From positions 558,001 through 622,000 of the forward strand of contig NZ_FSRJ01000004.1 in NCBI RefSeq assembly GCF_900142065.1: a DNA stretch of 64,000 bases. Reading direction: 5' to 3'. This stretch comes from Agromyces cerinus subsp. cerinus (lineage in GTDB: Bacteria; Actinomycetota; Actinomycetes; Actinomycetales; Microbacteriaceae). A program made the translations under genes and the position numbers. Below are positions 8,080-16,590 of the stretch, in pieces; position 1 is the stretch's first letter, and each line of letters opens with the position of its first letter. The notes under the pieces were generated by a model. That model searched no databases, was not told the origin of the DNA, and saw nothing but the letters and a program-made list of their open reading frames with translations.

Positions 8080-8646
8080 TTAGAACTGCACGCGCGGAGG
8101 TTCGGCGATCGCCGCCGGCTCCGTGACCTCGAAGAAGTCGCGCTCGTGGAAGCCGAGGTTGCGCACGAACAGGGTGTTCGGGAAGACCTTGATCTTCGTG
8201 TTGAGCTCGCGCACGCCGCCGTTGTAGAACCGGCGCGAGGCCTGGATCTTGTCTTCGGTGTCGACGAGCTCGGACTGCAGCTGCAGGAAGTTCTGGCTGG
8301 CCTGCAGCTGGGGGTAGGCCTCGGCGACCGCGAAGATCGACTTCAGCGCCTGCTGCATGTGGTTCTCGGCGGCACCGGCCTCTGCGGGGCCCTGAGCGGT
8401 CAGCGTCTCGGCGCGGGCCCGGGTGACGGACTCGAACACCGACTTCTCGTGTGCCGCGTAGCCCTTGACCGCCTCGATGAGGTTCGGGATCAGGTCGGCA
8501 CGGCGCTTCAGCTGCACCGTGATGTCGCTCCACGCCTCGTCGACACGCACGTTCAGCGTGACGAGGGAGTTGTACGTCGCCCAGAGGTAGATGCCGATGA
8601 TCACCACGAGCGCGACGACGATGATGAGGGGGATGAGCCATTCCAT
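8080..8646 (-). CDS. lemA: LemA family protein
   Basis: The 188-residue protein has an N-terminal membrane anchor (LIPLIIVVALVVIIGIYLW) with a short outside N-terminus, then the helical LemA domain with YNSLVTLNVRVDEAWSDI and, near the middle, YPQLQASQNFLQLQ and the EDKIQASRRFYN motif, both hallmarks of the family. Function of LemA is not settled; it is usually linked to M48 proteases or to two-component and surface processes. The ATG at 8646 has an AGGAG site (complement of 8654-8658). It leads the lemA-htpX operon and diverges from the TetR gene. TACACT at 8693-8698 on the minus strand is a possible -10. Confidence 0.9.
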   Translation of the reverse strand: MEWLIPLIIVVALVVIIGIYLWATYNSLVTLNVRVDEAWSDITVQLKRRADLIPNLIEAVKGYAAHEKSVFESVTRARAETLTAQGPAEAGAAENHMQQALKSIFAVAEAYPQLQASQNFLQLQSELVDTEDKIQASRRFYNGGVRELNTKIKVFPNTLFVRNLGFHERDFFEVTEPAAIAEPPRVQF

Positions 8647-8767
8647 GGCACGGACTCCTAAGCGCTCTGAGCGTGGTTTGCTGTGTGGTTTCAGTGTAAC
8701 GAGCGACCCTTCGCGTGAGCTGTGCTTCCCATGAGACTCGGAGGATCCGGAGGGCGTTCTCCGGGCA

Positions 8768-8773
8768 TAGGCT
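8768..8773 (+). promoter_or_regulatory. -10 hexamer of the TetR-ABC operon (leaderless)
   Basis: TAGGCT ends 6 bases before the GTG at 8780. The position supports the GTG start and a leaderless operon mRNA. Confidence 0.5.
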
Positions 8774-8779
8774 CAGGCT

Positions 8780-9442
8780 GTGACGGAGCACTCGGAACGC
8801 CGTCGGCGAGGCCGCCCCCGCGGAGCGAACGCGGGCGACACTCGGGCGCGCATCCTCGCCGCCGCGACCGCCGAATTCGCCGAGCACGGGTACGAGGCGG
8901 CATCGATGCGGGCGATCGCCCGTCGGGCCGACGTCGACCCGGCGCTGGTGCATCACTACTTCGACGGCAAGCAGGCGCTCGTCGCCGAGGTCGTCGAGGT
9001 GCCGCTGCGTCCCGAGCGGGTCGTCCGCGAGGCGCTCGCCGCCCCGATCGACGAGCTCGGAGGCCGTCTCGTGCGCGCGGTGCTGACGGCGTGGGACTCC
9101 GGAGCCGTTCGCCCGGCTGCGGTGGCGGCACTGCGGTCGGCGATCGGCCAGGGACCCGTCGCCCGCATGCTCCGCGAGTTCCTCCGCCACGAGATCATGC
9201 AGCGCATCGCCACCGCGCTGGGCGACGCCGACGACGCCGAACTCCGTGCCGAGCTCGCGGCCTCCCAGCTCGTGGGCGTCATCATGGTGCGCTACGTGCT
9301 CGAGTTCGAGCCGGTCGCCTCGGTCGACGTCGACGAGCTCGTGAGACGGGTCGGACCGGCCGTGCAATGGCACCTGACCGGGAGTCCGGAATCGCTTGAC
9401 AGCACGGCGCGGTCGGCGAATGATTCAGCACATGATGAATAA
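8780..9442 (+). CDS. TetR family transcriptional regulator
   Basis: The 220-residue protein begins with a basic arm rich in Arg (ERRRRGRPRG), then the TetR helix-turn-helix: ARILAAATAEFAEHGYEAAS, MRAIARRADVDPALVHHYF with the family's HYF...K pattern and DGKQALVAE. The C-terminal two thirds is the usual helical ligand-binding and dimer domain of the type seen in TetR C-terminal family 17 (VRYVLEFEP). Its end overlaps the ABC ATPase start, so it is probably the autoregulated repressor of the exporter that follows. I did not find a convincing palindrome in its upstream region. Confidence 0.88.
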   Translation: MTEHSERRRRGRPRGANAGDTRARILAAATAEFAEHGYEAASMRAIARRADVDPALVHHYFDGKQALVAEVVEVPLRPERVVREALAAPIDELGGRLVRAVLTAWDSGAVRPAAVAALRSAIGQGPVARMLREFLRHEIMQRIATALGDADDAELRAELAASQLVGVIMVRYVLEFEPVASVDVDELVRRVGPAVQWHLTGSPESLDSTARSANDSAHDE

Positions 9443-10244
9443 CTCGGATGCCGCGGGGTCCGCATCCGGCGCATCGTCCGGATCGGCATCCTCCGCCGCG
9501 GTCATCGTGCAGGACCTGACGGTCGTCCGCGGTGGCGTCCCCGCGCTCGATCGGCTCTCGCTCGCCGTGCCGCGCGGCCACCTGATCGGCCTGCTCGGCC
9601 CGAGCGGGAGCGGCAAGACCACCCTGATGCGCGCGATCGTGGGCGTGCAGGTCGTGAAGTCGGGCACGATCGAGGTGCTGGGCCTGCCGGCTGGCAGCCG
9701 GGCCCTCCGCACGCGCATGGGCTACGTCACCCAGCAGGCGAGCGTCTACGACGACCTCTCGGTGCGGCAGAACCTCGCCTACTTCCGGCGCATCATCGGC
9801 GCACCGGCATCCGATATCGACCGTGTCATCGAGCGCACCGACCTCGGCTCGGTCGCCGGCCGGCTCGTCGGCTCGCTCTCGGGCGGCCAGCGCAGCCGGG
9901 TCTCGCTCGCGGCGGCCCTCCTCGGCGATCCCGAGGTGCTCGTGCTCGACGAGCCCACGGTCGGCCTCGACCCGGTGCTCCGCGTGGAGCTCTGGGCGTT
10001 GTTCCGCAGCCTCGCCGACGACGGCGCGACGCTCCTCATCTCGAGCCACGTCATGGACGAGGCGAAGCGGTGCGACCGCCTGCTGCTCCTGCGCGACGGC
10101 GCGCTGCTCGCCGACGACACCGTGCAGGGCCTCCTCCAGGTCACCGGCACCGACGATGTCGAGCAGGCCTTCCTGCGCCTCATCGAGCGCGGCAAGCCCG
10201 ACCTGCGTCCCTCCACCGAGACCGAGTCGGAGGCGGAACGATGA
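9432..10244 (+). CDS. ABC transporter ATP-binding protein (drug-efflux type)
   Basis: The 270-residue ATPase energises the permease encoded next. After a Ser/Ala-rich tail of about 25 residues it has Walker A GPSGSGKT (56-63), the Q-loop in YVTQQASVYDDLSV, the signature LSGGQRSR, Walker B VLVLDEPTVGLDP and the switch His in LISSHVMDEA. The sequence resembles DrrA/YhaQ-type exporters rather than importers, and no binding-protein gene is present. The start is ATG 9432 or 9435, overlapping the TetR gene by about 11 bases; ATG 9420 is also possible. Its stop overlaps the permease start (ATGA). Confidence 0.9.
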   Translation: MMNNSDAAGSASGASSGSASSAAVIVQDLTVVRGGVPALDRLSLAVPRGHLIGLLGPSGSGKTTLMRAIVGVQVVKSGTIEVLGLPAGSRALRTRMGYVTQQASVYDDLSVRQNLAYFRRIIGAPASDIDRVIERTDLGSVAGRLVGSLSGGQRSRVSLAAALLGDPEVLVLDEPTVGLDPVLRVELWALFRSLADDGATLLISSHVMDEAKRCDRLLLLRDGALLADDTVQGLLQVTGTDDVEQAFLRLIERGKPDLRPSTETESEAER

Positions 10245-10975
10245 ACCTCACCCGCACCTTCGCGACCGCCGGCCGTGTGCTCGGCCAGATCCGACACGAC
10301 CCCCGCACCGTCGCCCTGCTCCTCGTGGTGCCGAGCCTGCTCATCGGCCTCGTCGCCTGGATCTTCGTCGACACCGACCTGTTCACCGACATCGGCCCCG
10401 CGATGATCGCCCTCTTCCCGTTCATCGTGATGTTCCTCGTCACGAGCATCTCGACCCTGCGGGAGCGCCGCAGCGGCACCCTCGAGCGGCTGCTGTCGAT
10501 GCCGATGGGCAAGGGCGACTTCATCCTCGGCTACGCCCTCGCGTTCGGCCTGCTCGCCGTGTTCCAGACGGCGATCGCCGTCTCGTTCGCCGTCTGGGTC
10601 TGCGGGCTCGAGATCGAGGGCTCGATCTGGCTGCTCTTCGCCGTGGCGGTCGCCGACGCCCTGCTCGGCACCGCGCTCGGCCTCCTCGCGAGCGCCTTCG
10701 CGCGCTCCGAGTTCCAGGTCGTGCAGTTCATGCCGCTCATCGTCTTCCCGCAGATCCTGCTCGGCGGCATCTTCATCCCCCGCGACCAGTTGCCCCCCGC
10801 GCTCGAGGCGATCAGCGAGTGGCTGCCGCTGAGTTTCGCGATCGATGCCCTGCAGGCCGTCGCCGCCGATTCGGAGAGCGCCGAGTGGATCACCGCGAAG
10901 ATCCTGGTCATCGTCGCGTGGATCGTCGGCTCGATCGTGCTCGGTTCGATCACGCTGCGTCGCCGCACGCCCTGA
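10241..10975 (+). CDS. ABC-2 type transporter permease
   Basis: The 244-residue protein has six predicted membrane helices arranged as in ABC-2 permeases. The first follows an N-terminal amphipathic stretch, and the cytoplasmic loop STLRERRSGTLERLLSMP carries the family's E(R/K)..GTLE motif that contacts the ATPase. The segment QILLGGIFIPRDQLPPAL before the last helices is the conserved ABC-2 signature. With the upstream TetR and ATPase it forms a three-gene self-regulated exporter module; the exported compound cannot be read from the sequence. The operon ends at a strong hairpin. Confidence 0.9.
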   Translation: MNLTRTFATAGRVLGQIRHDPRTVALLLVVPSLLIGLVAWIFVDTDLFTDIGPAMIALFPFIVMFLVTSISTLRERRSGTLERLLSMPMGKGDFILGYALAFGLLAVFQTAIAVSFAVWVCGLEIEGSIWLLFAVAVADALLGTALGLLASAFARSEFQVVQFMPLIVFPQILLGGIFIPRDQLPPALEAISEWLPLSFAIDALQAVAADSESAEWITAKILVIVAWIVGSIVLGSITLRRRTP

Positions 10976-11017
10976 CGCGCTCACGCACACACACACGCAC
11001 GCGCGCGAGGCACGACG

Positions 11018-11055
11018 GACGAGGGGCGGATGCCGCGTGGTATCCGCCCCTCGTC
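11018..11055. terminator. Bidirectional terminator hairpin
   Basis: A perfect 14-bp stem (GACGAGGGGCGGAT pairing with 11042-11055) closes a 10-base loop between the converging permease and flavoprotein genes. There is no T-run on either side, as is usual in high-GC actinobacteria. Confidence 0.8.
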
Positions 11056-11066
11056 GGTTCAGCAGG

Positions 11067-12380
11067 CTACGTGCCGAGCACCCGGTCGAGGTACGGGTTC
11101 GCGAAGCGTCGCTCGGGGTCGAGCTCGTCGCGCACGCGCAGGAAGTCGTCGAAGCGCGGGTACACCTCGCGCAGCGACTCGGCGTCGCGCGAGTGCATCT
11201 TGCCCCAGTGCGGGCGCCCTCCGTACCCTCGCATGATCGCCTCGACCGCGGCGAAGTACTCGGTCGGGTCTTCACGGAAGTAGCGGTGCACGGCGATGTA
11301 GCCCGACTCGCGGCCGTGGGCGGTCGAGAGCCAGTTGTCATCGGATGCCGCGGCGCGCACCTCGATCGGGAAGCTGATGCGCCAGCCCTTCCGCTCGATG
11401 AGCTCGCGCACCTCGCGCATGGCGGCGGGCACCGCCTCGAGCGGCACCGCGTACTCCATCTCGCGGAACCGCACCGTGCGGTTCGTGATGTAGACCTTCG
11501 GCGAGAAATCGGCGAAGTCGCGGTCGCCCGTGAGCTTCTCGACCTGGCGCGCGAAGACCGGAACGACTCCGGGGGCGACCGTGCCGAGTGCGCAGACGCC
11601 GCGGTAGGCGCCGTTCGCGAGCAGCTCGTCGTCGACCCAGCGCGAGAGGCGCCCGAGCGGGCGCCGCGGTGCGTCGCCCGGCAGGCGGGTGTTCGTCTTC
11701 GTCAGGGCCGCCTCGGTGTGGGGGAACCAGTAGAACTCGAAGTGGTCGGCGGCGCGCACGCGCTCCTCCCACCCGTCGAGCACCTCGCCGAGCGGTTCGG
11801 GCTTCTCGACCGCGTGCAGCACGTACCGCGGCACGAGCTGCAGCGTCACGTCGACGAGCACGCCGAGCGCACCGAGGCCGAGGCGCACGGCCGGCAGCAG
11901 TTCGGGGCGCTCGGTCTCGCTCACGGTGATGAGCTCGCCCGTGCCGGTCACGAGGCGGGCGGCGACGATCTGCGTCGCGAGGCCGCCGAAGGCGAGGCCG
12001 GTGCCGTGCGTGCCGGTCGAGGTCGCACCCGAGATGGTCTGCCGGTCGATGTCGCCCATGTTCGCGAGCGCGAGCCCATAGGGAGCGAGCAGCTCGGGCA
12101 GTTCGTGCAGCCGGGTGCCGGCGCCGAGGGTGACCCGGCCCGTCGCGACATCCGCGTCGATGACTCCCGAGACGCCGGTCATGTCGAGCTGCACGCCCGG
12201 CGCGACGGCGATGCCGGTGAAGCTGTGGCCCGAGCCGACGGGCTTGATGGGCAGGCCGGATGCCGCAGCCGACGCGACCGCCCGCTGCACCGCCTCGGCC
12301 GTGGCGGGACGCTCCACGCGAAGGGGCCGCACCGACTCCGTGCGACCCCAGTTGCGCCAAGTGGCTCCAGTCGCGGTCAC
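11067..12380 (-). CDS. FAD-linked oxidase of the D-arabinono-1,4-lactone oxidase family
   Basis: The 437-residue protein has the PCMH/VAO FAD fold: SVRPLRVERPATAEAVQ at the N-terminus, the loop PVGSGHSFTGI whose His is the usual covalent FAD attachment site in aldonolactone and alditol oxidases, then the C-terminal ALO domain with GRPHWGKMH, the HWGK motif of gulono/arabinonolactone oxidases. Such enzymes oxidise sugar lactones or alditols with oxygen and release hydrogen peroxide; the exact substrate here is unknown. The GTG start at 12380 has an AGGAG site 5-9 bases upstream. The downstream neighbour on the same strand, a PLP aldolase, is a separate transcription unit lying upstream of it. 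Confidence 0.85.
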   Translation of the reverse strand: MTATGATWRNWGRTESVRPLRVERPATAEAVQRAVASAAASGLPIKPVGSGHSFTGIAVAPGVQLDMTGVSGVIDADVATGRVTLGAGTRLHELPELLAPYGLALANMGDIDRQTISGATSTGTHGTGLAFGGLATQIVAARLVTGTGELITVSETERPELLPAVRLGLGALGVLVDVTLQLVPRYVLHAVEKPEPLGEVLDGWEERVRAADHFEFYWFPHTEAALTKTNTRLPGDAPRRPLGRLSRWVDDELLANGAYRGVCALGTVAPGVVPVFARQVEKLTGDRDFADFSPKVYITNRTVRFREMEYAVPLEAVPAAMREVRELIERKGWRISFPIEVRAAASDDNWLSTAHGRESGYIAVHRYFREDPTEYFAAVEAIMRGYGGRPHWGKMHSRDAESLREVYPRFDDFLRVRDELDPERRFANPYLDRVLGT

Positions 12381-12450
12381 AGGGACTCCTCATCTCGTGC
12401 ACGAGTCGAATCGCGACCCGTACTCACCTGCCAAACGGCTCCCGCAACGG

Positions 12451-13698
12451 TCACAGGAACGCCTTCCCTTCTCCCCGATACGTCGGGATGGTGTCGACGA
12501 CTTCGCCCGCATCGACCACGGCGAACTCGTTCAGGTGCTCGGCCAGCTCGCCCGACTTCGTGTGACGCAGCCACACGCGGTCGCCGACCTTCATGCGACG
12601 TGCCGCCGGGCCGCTCACGGGGGTCTGCACCTCGCCGGCCATCTCCCGCGGTTCCATCACGAGGCCTTCGGGCCACACGATCTTCGGCAGTCGGTCGGCG
12701 GAGGGCGGGCCGGAGGCGACCCAGCCGCCGCCGAGGATCGTCGCGTGGTCGCGGCTCGGGCGGCGCACGATGTCGAGGGCCCATGCTGCGGCGGGCGCCG
12801 GGGTGAAGTGCTGGTAGCCGTCGAAGAGGTGACCGCCGAAGATGCCGGAGCCGGCCGCGATCTCGGTCACCGAGGTGTCGGCATGGGTCGCCTCGAGCGA
12901 ACCCGTGCCGCCGCCGTTGACGAACTCCAGTTCCACGATCTCGCGCACGGCGGCCACGGCACGGCCGCGACGCTCGCGCAGCTCGGGCATCGAGCGCGAC
13001 TGCATCCAGCGGTTCACGGCACCGTCGACCGGGCGACCGGCGGGCTGGTTCACGACGCCGGCGATCTGCGCCTCGTAGGCCATCATGCCGACGAGCTCGA
13101 AGCCGGGGCGCTTCACGATGTACGCGGCGAGCGCCGCGGCGTCTTCGGGGGCGTGCACGGGCGAACGGCGCACACCGAGGTGACCGAGGAGCGGTGCGTT
13201 CCACGAGGCGTCGAGCTCGAGGCACACGCGGATCGACTCGCGCTTGCCCGGCGGCAGCACCGCGTCGACGAGGTCGAGCTGCGCCGGAGAGTCGACCATG
13301 AGCGTCACCCGCTTGGCGAGCTCGGGGTCGCTCGCGAGCCGGCGGATGGCCGCGCGTTCGGCGGTCGGGTAGCCGACCACGACGTCGTCGACGGTCTCGG
13401 CGAGCCAGAGCGCCTCGGCGAGCGTGTACGCGAGCACGCCGTGGTAGCCCGGCATGGCGAGCAGCGCCTCGACGATGCCGCGCACGCGCAGCGACTTCGA
13501 GGCCACGCGGATCGGCGTGCCGTGCGCCCGGCGCAGCATGTCGAGCGCGTTGTGCCGCAGCGCCCCGAGGTGGAGTGCTCCGACGGGGGCGTCGAGGTGG
13601 GCGGTGGCGGCGGTCAGCGACGGCCAGTACTTGTCGGGGTGCAGCCAGTCGGAGGCATCCGATGCCGGCGTGCCGGTCTTGCGCAGGTCGATCGTCAT
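12451..13698 (-). CDS. PLP-dependent amino acid deaminase/aldolase (D-threonine aldolase/DSD1 type)
   Basis: The 415-residue protein is an alanine-racemase-fold PLP enzyme. TPIRVASKSLRV places the Schiff-base lysine at residue 68, near the start of the barrel as in D-threonine aldolase and D-serine dehydratase. The middle contains MMAYEAQIAGV and FVNGGGTGS, the phosphate-binding glycine stretch, and the C-terminal beta domain contains VGDRVWLRHTKSGE with HTKSGELAEH, the usual metal-site region. It would cleave or deaminate a D-beta-hydroxy amino acid; the substrate is not determined. It is the third gene of a TetR-MFS-aldolase operon; its ATG shares one base with the MFS stop (TGATG). Confidence 0.82.
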   Translation of the reverse strand: MTIDLRKTGTPASDASDWLHPDKYWPSLTAATAHLDAPVGALHLGALRHNALDMLRRAHGTPIRVASKSLRVRGIVEALLAMPGYHGVLAYTLAEALWLAETVDDVVVGYPTAERAAIRRLASDPELAKRVTLMVDSPAQLDLVDAVLPPGKRESIRVCLELDASWNAPLLGHLGVRRSPVHAPEDAAALAAYIVKRPGFELVGMMAYEAQIAGVVNQPAGRPVDGAVNRWMQSRSMPELRERRGRAVAAVREIVELEFVNGGGTGSLEATHADTSVTEIAAGSGIFGGHLFDGYQHFTPAPAAAWALDIVRRPSRDHATILGGGWVASGPPSADRLPKIVWPEGLVMEPREMAGEVQTPVSGPAARRMKVGDRVWLRHTKSGELAEHLNEFAVVDAGEVVDTIPTYRGEGKAFL

Positions 13699-14978
13699 CA
13701 GCGCACGCTCCGAACCCGCGCGACGGCGAACGCACCGGCGAACGAGAACGCGGCGCCGAGCAGGAAGACGAGCATGAACGAGCCCGACACGACCACGGCA
13801 GCGGCGCCGATCATCGGGGCGATCGCCTGAGGCACGGCCGAGGCGATGTTCATGATGCCGAGGTCCTTGCCGCGGGAGGCGGCGTCGGGCAGCACCTGCG
13901 TCGCGAGCGCCTGGTCGACCGAGAGGAAGCAGCCGTAGCCGAGGCCGAGGAGGCCCGCACCGATCATCGCGACGGTGAGGTCGGGGAAGAGACCGAGCAT
14001 GAGCGCCGCGACGCCCTGGAGCCCAGACGCGATGAAGACGAACAGCTTGCGGCGGCCGAGCTTGTCGGAGAGCTTTCCGAGGATGAGCGAGGCGAGGATC
14101 ACGAACACCATGTAGATGAGCGTGAGCACGATGAGGTCGTCCTCGGCGTTCTCGTCCTTCAGCTGGAACATCAGGAAGTAGAGCAGCAGGCTCGTGCCGA
14201 GCGCGTTGCCGACCGAGACGAGCACGCGGCTCAGCAGGGTCCAGCCGAAGTCGGGGTGCTTGCGCGGGCTGATCCAGAACCCGCTGAGGATGCCCTTGGC
14301 CGTGACCCGCACCCGCTCGGTCGGTGCGAGCGGCTGGTCGGCCCGGAAGAGGAACGGCACGGCGAGCACGACGAGGATCACCGCGAGCAGGATGTAGCCG
14401 AGCGAGGCGTCGGTGACGAGCTCGGTCACGAGCACGAGTCCGACGATGATGCCGACCGCCTGCGGCGCCGACATCCAGCCGGAGACGAAGCCGCGCTGGT
14501 TGACGGGCACCTGGTCGGAGATCGTCGCGGTGAGCGCGGCGGTCATGATGCAGAAGCCGACGGATGCCGCGACCCACGTCGCCCCGATCGCCCAGATCTC
14601 GGTCTGCTGCCCGAGCGTGACGAGCGAGAGACCGAAGACGACGGCGCCGATCGCGATCCACGGGCGGCGGCGGCCGAAGCGCGACGTCGTGCGGTCGGAG
14701 AGCGCACCCGTGAGCGGGTAGGCGATGATCGTCGCGACGGCGGCGATGCCCGAGATGATGCCGAACGCGACGACGCTGTCGACCCAGTTGTCGGGCTTGA
14801 GCTGCGCATCGATCTGCGCCGGCAGGAGCAGCTGCACCGGGGTGAGCTGCGCCATCCAGATGCCCAGCCAGACCGTCGCGAACGAAGCGATCCAGCCGGC
14901 GGAGACGCGGCGGACCGGCTCGCCGAGCGCGGCGGTGGTGGGGTGCGCCGCGTTGGGCGCGGAATCGAGGCTCGTCAT
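13698..14978 (-). CDS. MFS transporter
   Basis: The 426-residue protein has twelve predicted membrane helices. Between helices 2 and 3 it carries the major-facilitator loop variant GALSDRTTSRFGRRRPWI, and the equivalent GKLSDKLGRRKL appears in the second half. The RFGRRRPW form is typical of the GPH/SLC45-like sugar:cation symporter branch, so a sugar or amino-acid derivative is as likely a substrate as a drug. It is sandwiched with four-base and one-base overlaps between a TetR regulator and a PLP aldolase, suggesting uptake (or export) of the compound that the aldolase handles. Confidence 0.85.
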   Translation of the reverse strand: MTSLDSAPNAAHPTTAALGEPVRRVSAGWIASFATVWLGIWMAQLTPVQLLLPAQIDAQLKPDNWVDSVVAFGIISGIAAVATIIAYPLTGALSDRTTSRFGRRRPWIAIGAVVFGLSLVTLGQQTEIWAIGATWVAASVGFCIMTAALTATISDQVPVNQRGFVSGWMSAPQAVGIIVGLVLVTELVTDASLGYILLAVILVVLAVPFLFRADQPLAPTERVRVTAKGILSGFWISPRKHPDFGWTLLSRVLVSVGNALGTSLLLYFLMFQLKDENAEDDLIVLTLIYMVFVILASLILGKLSDKLGRRKLFVFIASGLQGVAALMLGLFPDLTVAMIGAGLLGLGYGCFLSVDQALATQVLPDAASRGKDLGIMNIASAVPQAIAPMIGAAAVVVSGSFMLVFLLGAAFSFAGAFAVARVRSVR

Positions 14979-15571
14979 CGGGGCTCGGCCATTCTCGAAA
15001 GGGCGTCGGCGGCCGCGTGCGCGACCGACCGTGCGACGTCGTCGTCGCGGGTGACGAGCCACGTGAGGGTGAGCCCGTCGGTGAAGGCGATGAGGACCCG
15101 TGCGACCTGCTCGACGGGTGTGGTCCAGGAGACGCCCGCGAGTTCGGCCGCGGCCGAGAGCGACCTCGCGCCGAGCTCGGTGTACCGGTCGTACTGGGCG
15201 ATGGCGAGCGGATGCCGTTCGGGCGAGCGCAGCGCGTACTGGGTGAGTTCGAGCATCGCCTGCTCGTGCTCGGGATCGCCGCGGAGGTGGTCGAAGTAGC
15301 GCAGCAGCCCCGCCTCGAGCATGTCGCGGATGTCGTGCCCCTGCAGGTCGTCGGGCAGCACCGCCTCCTGCTCGCGGGCGACGACCGTCGTGATGAGCTC
15401 GTCGATGAGCTCGTCGCGCGAGTCGAACGCGTAGTGGAAGCTCGCCAGCGACATGCCGGCCTCGGCGACGATCGCCCGGGTCGTTGCTTGCGCGATTCCG
15501 CGCTGGGACACCACGCGGAGTGCCGCCTGTACGAGCGCGGCACGCCGTTCTGAAGCGGGGATGCGGGCCAT
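14975..15571 (-). CDS. TetR family transcriptional regulator of the MFS-aldolase operon
   Basis: The 198-residue protein shows the N-terminal TetR fold: ERRAALVQAALRVVSQRGI, ATTRAIVAEAGMSLASFHYAF with the FHY(A/Y)F turn and DSRDELIDEL, followed by a helical ligand-binding domain. The ATG at 15571 has an AAGGAG site. It is the first gene of the operon and overlaps the MFS gene by four bases. A perfect 16-bp palindrome lies 33-48 bases upstream of its start, in the region shared with divergent ppx, and is the obvious autoregulatory operator. BetI-like regulators of this class often sense small amines or amino-acid derivatives. Confidence 0.9.
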   Translation of the reverse strand: MARIPASERRAALVQAALRVVSQRGIAQATTRAIVAEAGMSLASFHYAFDSRDELIDELITTVVAREQEAVLPDDLQGHDIRDMLEAGLLRYFDHLRGDPEHEQAMLELTQYALRSPERHPLAIAQYDRYTELGARSLSAAAELAGVSWTTPVEQVARVLIAFTDGLTLTWLVTRDDDVARSVAHAAADALSRMAEPR

Positions 15572-15603
15572 GCGACTCCTTTCGACACCGTCGACGACTG
15601 AAG

Positions 15604-15619
15604 TGGGACGATCGTCCCA
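15604..15619. promoter_or_regulatory. Perfect 16-bp palindrome, probable TetR operator
   Basis: TGGGACGATCGTCCCA is fully self-complementary. It sits in the 86-base gap between the divergent TetR and ppx genes, 33 bases from the TetR start and 39 bases from ppx. The size and symmetry are those of a TetR-dimer site. Confidence 0.75.
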
Positions 15620-15645
15620 GTCGCATCAGTATGCACGAAAACCGT

Positions 15646-15651
15646 TACGCT
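15646..15651 (+). promoter_or_regulatory. -10 hexamer of ppx (leaderless)
   Basis: TACGCT ends 6 bases before ATG 15658, favouring this start over the in-frame ATG at 15631. Confidence 0.5.
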
Positions 15652-15657
15652 CGCAGC

Positions 15658-16584
15658 ATGCGCCTCGGAGTCCTCGACGTCGGTTCCAACACGGTGCACC
15701 TGCTGGTCGTCGAAGCGCACCCTGGCGCACGCCCCATACCGACAGCCTCGCACAAGTCCGTGCTGCGCCTCATGCGCTACCTCGAGCCCGACGGCGCCAT
15801 CAGCTCCGAGGGCGTCGCCGCCATCCTCACGGCGGTCGGCGGAGCGGCATCCGCTGCTGGCGAGGCCGGCATCGAGGAGCTGCTCGCGTTCGCGACCTCG
15901 GCCATCCGCGAGGCGGCGAACGGCGAGGCCGTGCTCGATCTCGTCGAGCGCGAGACCGGCGTGCGCCTGCAGGTGCTCTCGGGTGACGACGAGTCGCGAC
16001 TCACCTACCTCGCCGTGCGGCGCTGGTACGGCTGGTCGGCCGGGCGTCTGCTGCTCTTCGACATCGGCGGCGGTTCGCTGGAGCTCGCGCAGGGCATCGA
16101 CGAGGTGCCGGATGTCGCGCGGTCGCTCCCCCTCGGCGCCGGGCGCTCGACGATCTCGTTCCTGCCCGACGACCCGCCCTCGCCCGAACAGGTCGCGCGG
16201 CTCCGCGCCCACGCGCGCGAGGTGCTCGCCGAGGCCGTCGAACCGTTCAAGGCCCTGCCGTCGCCGAACCACGTGGTCGGCTCCTCGAAGACCATCCGCT
16301 CGCTCGCCCGTCTGGCCGGCAGCATCGAAGACGGATTCGGCGACACCGAGCGCAGCATCCTGACCCGCGACGGCCTCGACGACTGGACGCCCCGGCTCGC
16401 GCGCATCCCCGCAGACGCCAGGCCCGCCCTGCCCGGCATCACCGCCGACCGCACCTTCCAGATCGTGGCCGGTGCCGTCGTGCTCTCGGAGACGATGCGC
16501 GCCTTCGGCGTCGACGAGCTCGAGGTGTCGCCGTGGGCGCTCCGCGAGGGACTCATCCTCCGCCGCCTCGATCGACTCACCTGA
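15658..16584 (+). CDS. ppx: Ppx/GppA family phosphatase (exopolyphosphatase-like)
   Basis: This 308-residue protein belongs to the ASKHA-fold exopolyphosphatase/pppGpp phosphohydrolase family. The first phosphate loop is LGVLDVGSNTVHLLVVE at the N-terminus and the second is LLFDIGGGSLELAQG (about residues 130-144). The catalytic Glu region SAIREAANGE lies between them. It is the short, two-domain actinobacterial form (about 300 residues), lacking the C-terminal HD-like domains of E. coli Ppx. It releases phosphate from polyphosphate or (p)ppGpp; which one cannot be told from sequence. The start follows a leaderless-type promoter. It converges on the glycosyltransferase gene with a 6-base gap. 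Confidence 0.88.
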   Translation: MRLGVLDVGSNTVHLLVVEAHPGARPIPTASHKSVLRLMRYLEPDGAISSEGVAAILTAVGGAASAAGEAGIEELLAFATSAIREAANGEAVLDLVERETGVRLQVLSGDDESRLTYLAVRRWYGWSAGRLLLFDIGGGSLELAQGIDEVPDVARSLPLGAGRSTISFLPDDPPSPEQVARLRAHAREVLAEAVEPFKALPSPNHVVGSSKTIRSLARLAGSIEDGFGDTERSILTRDGLDDWTPRLARIPADARPALPGITADRTFQIVAGAVVLSETMRAFGVDELEVSPWALREGLILRRLDRLT

Positions 16585-16590
16585 CGCGGG

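Noticed and set aside
10981-11008. AC/GC dinucleotide run (CACACACACGCACGCGCG)
   Set aside because: A simple-sequence run in the gap before the terminator hairpin; no feature depends on it.
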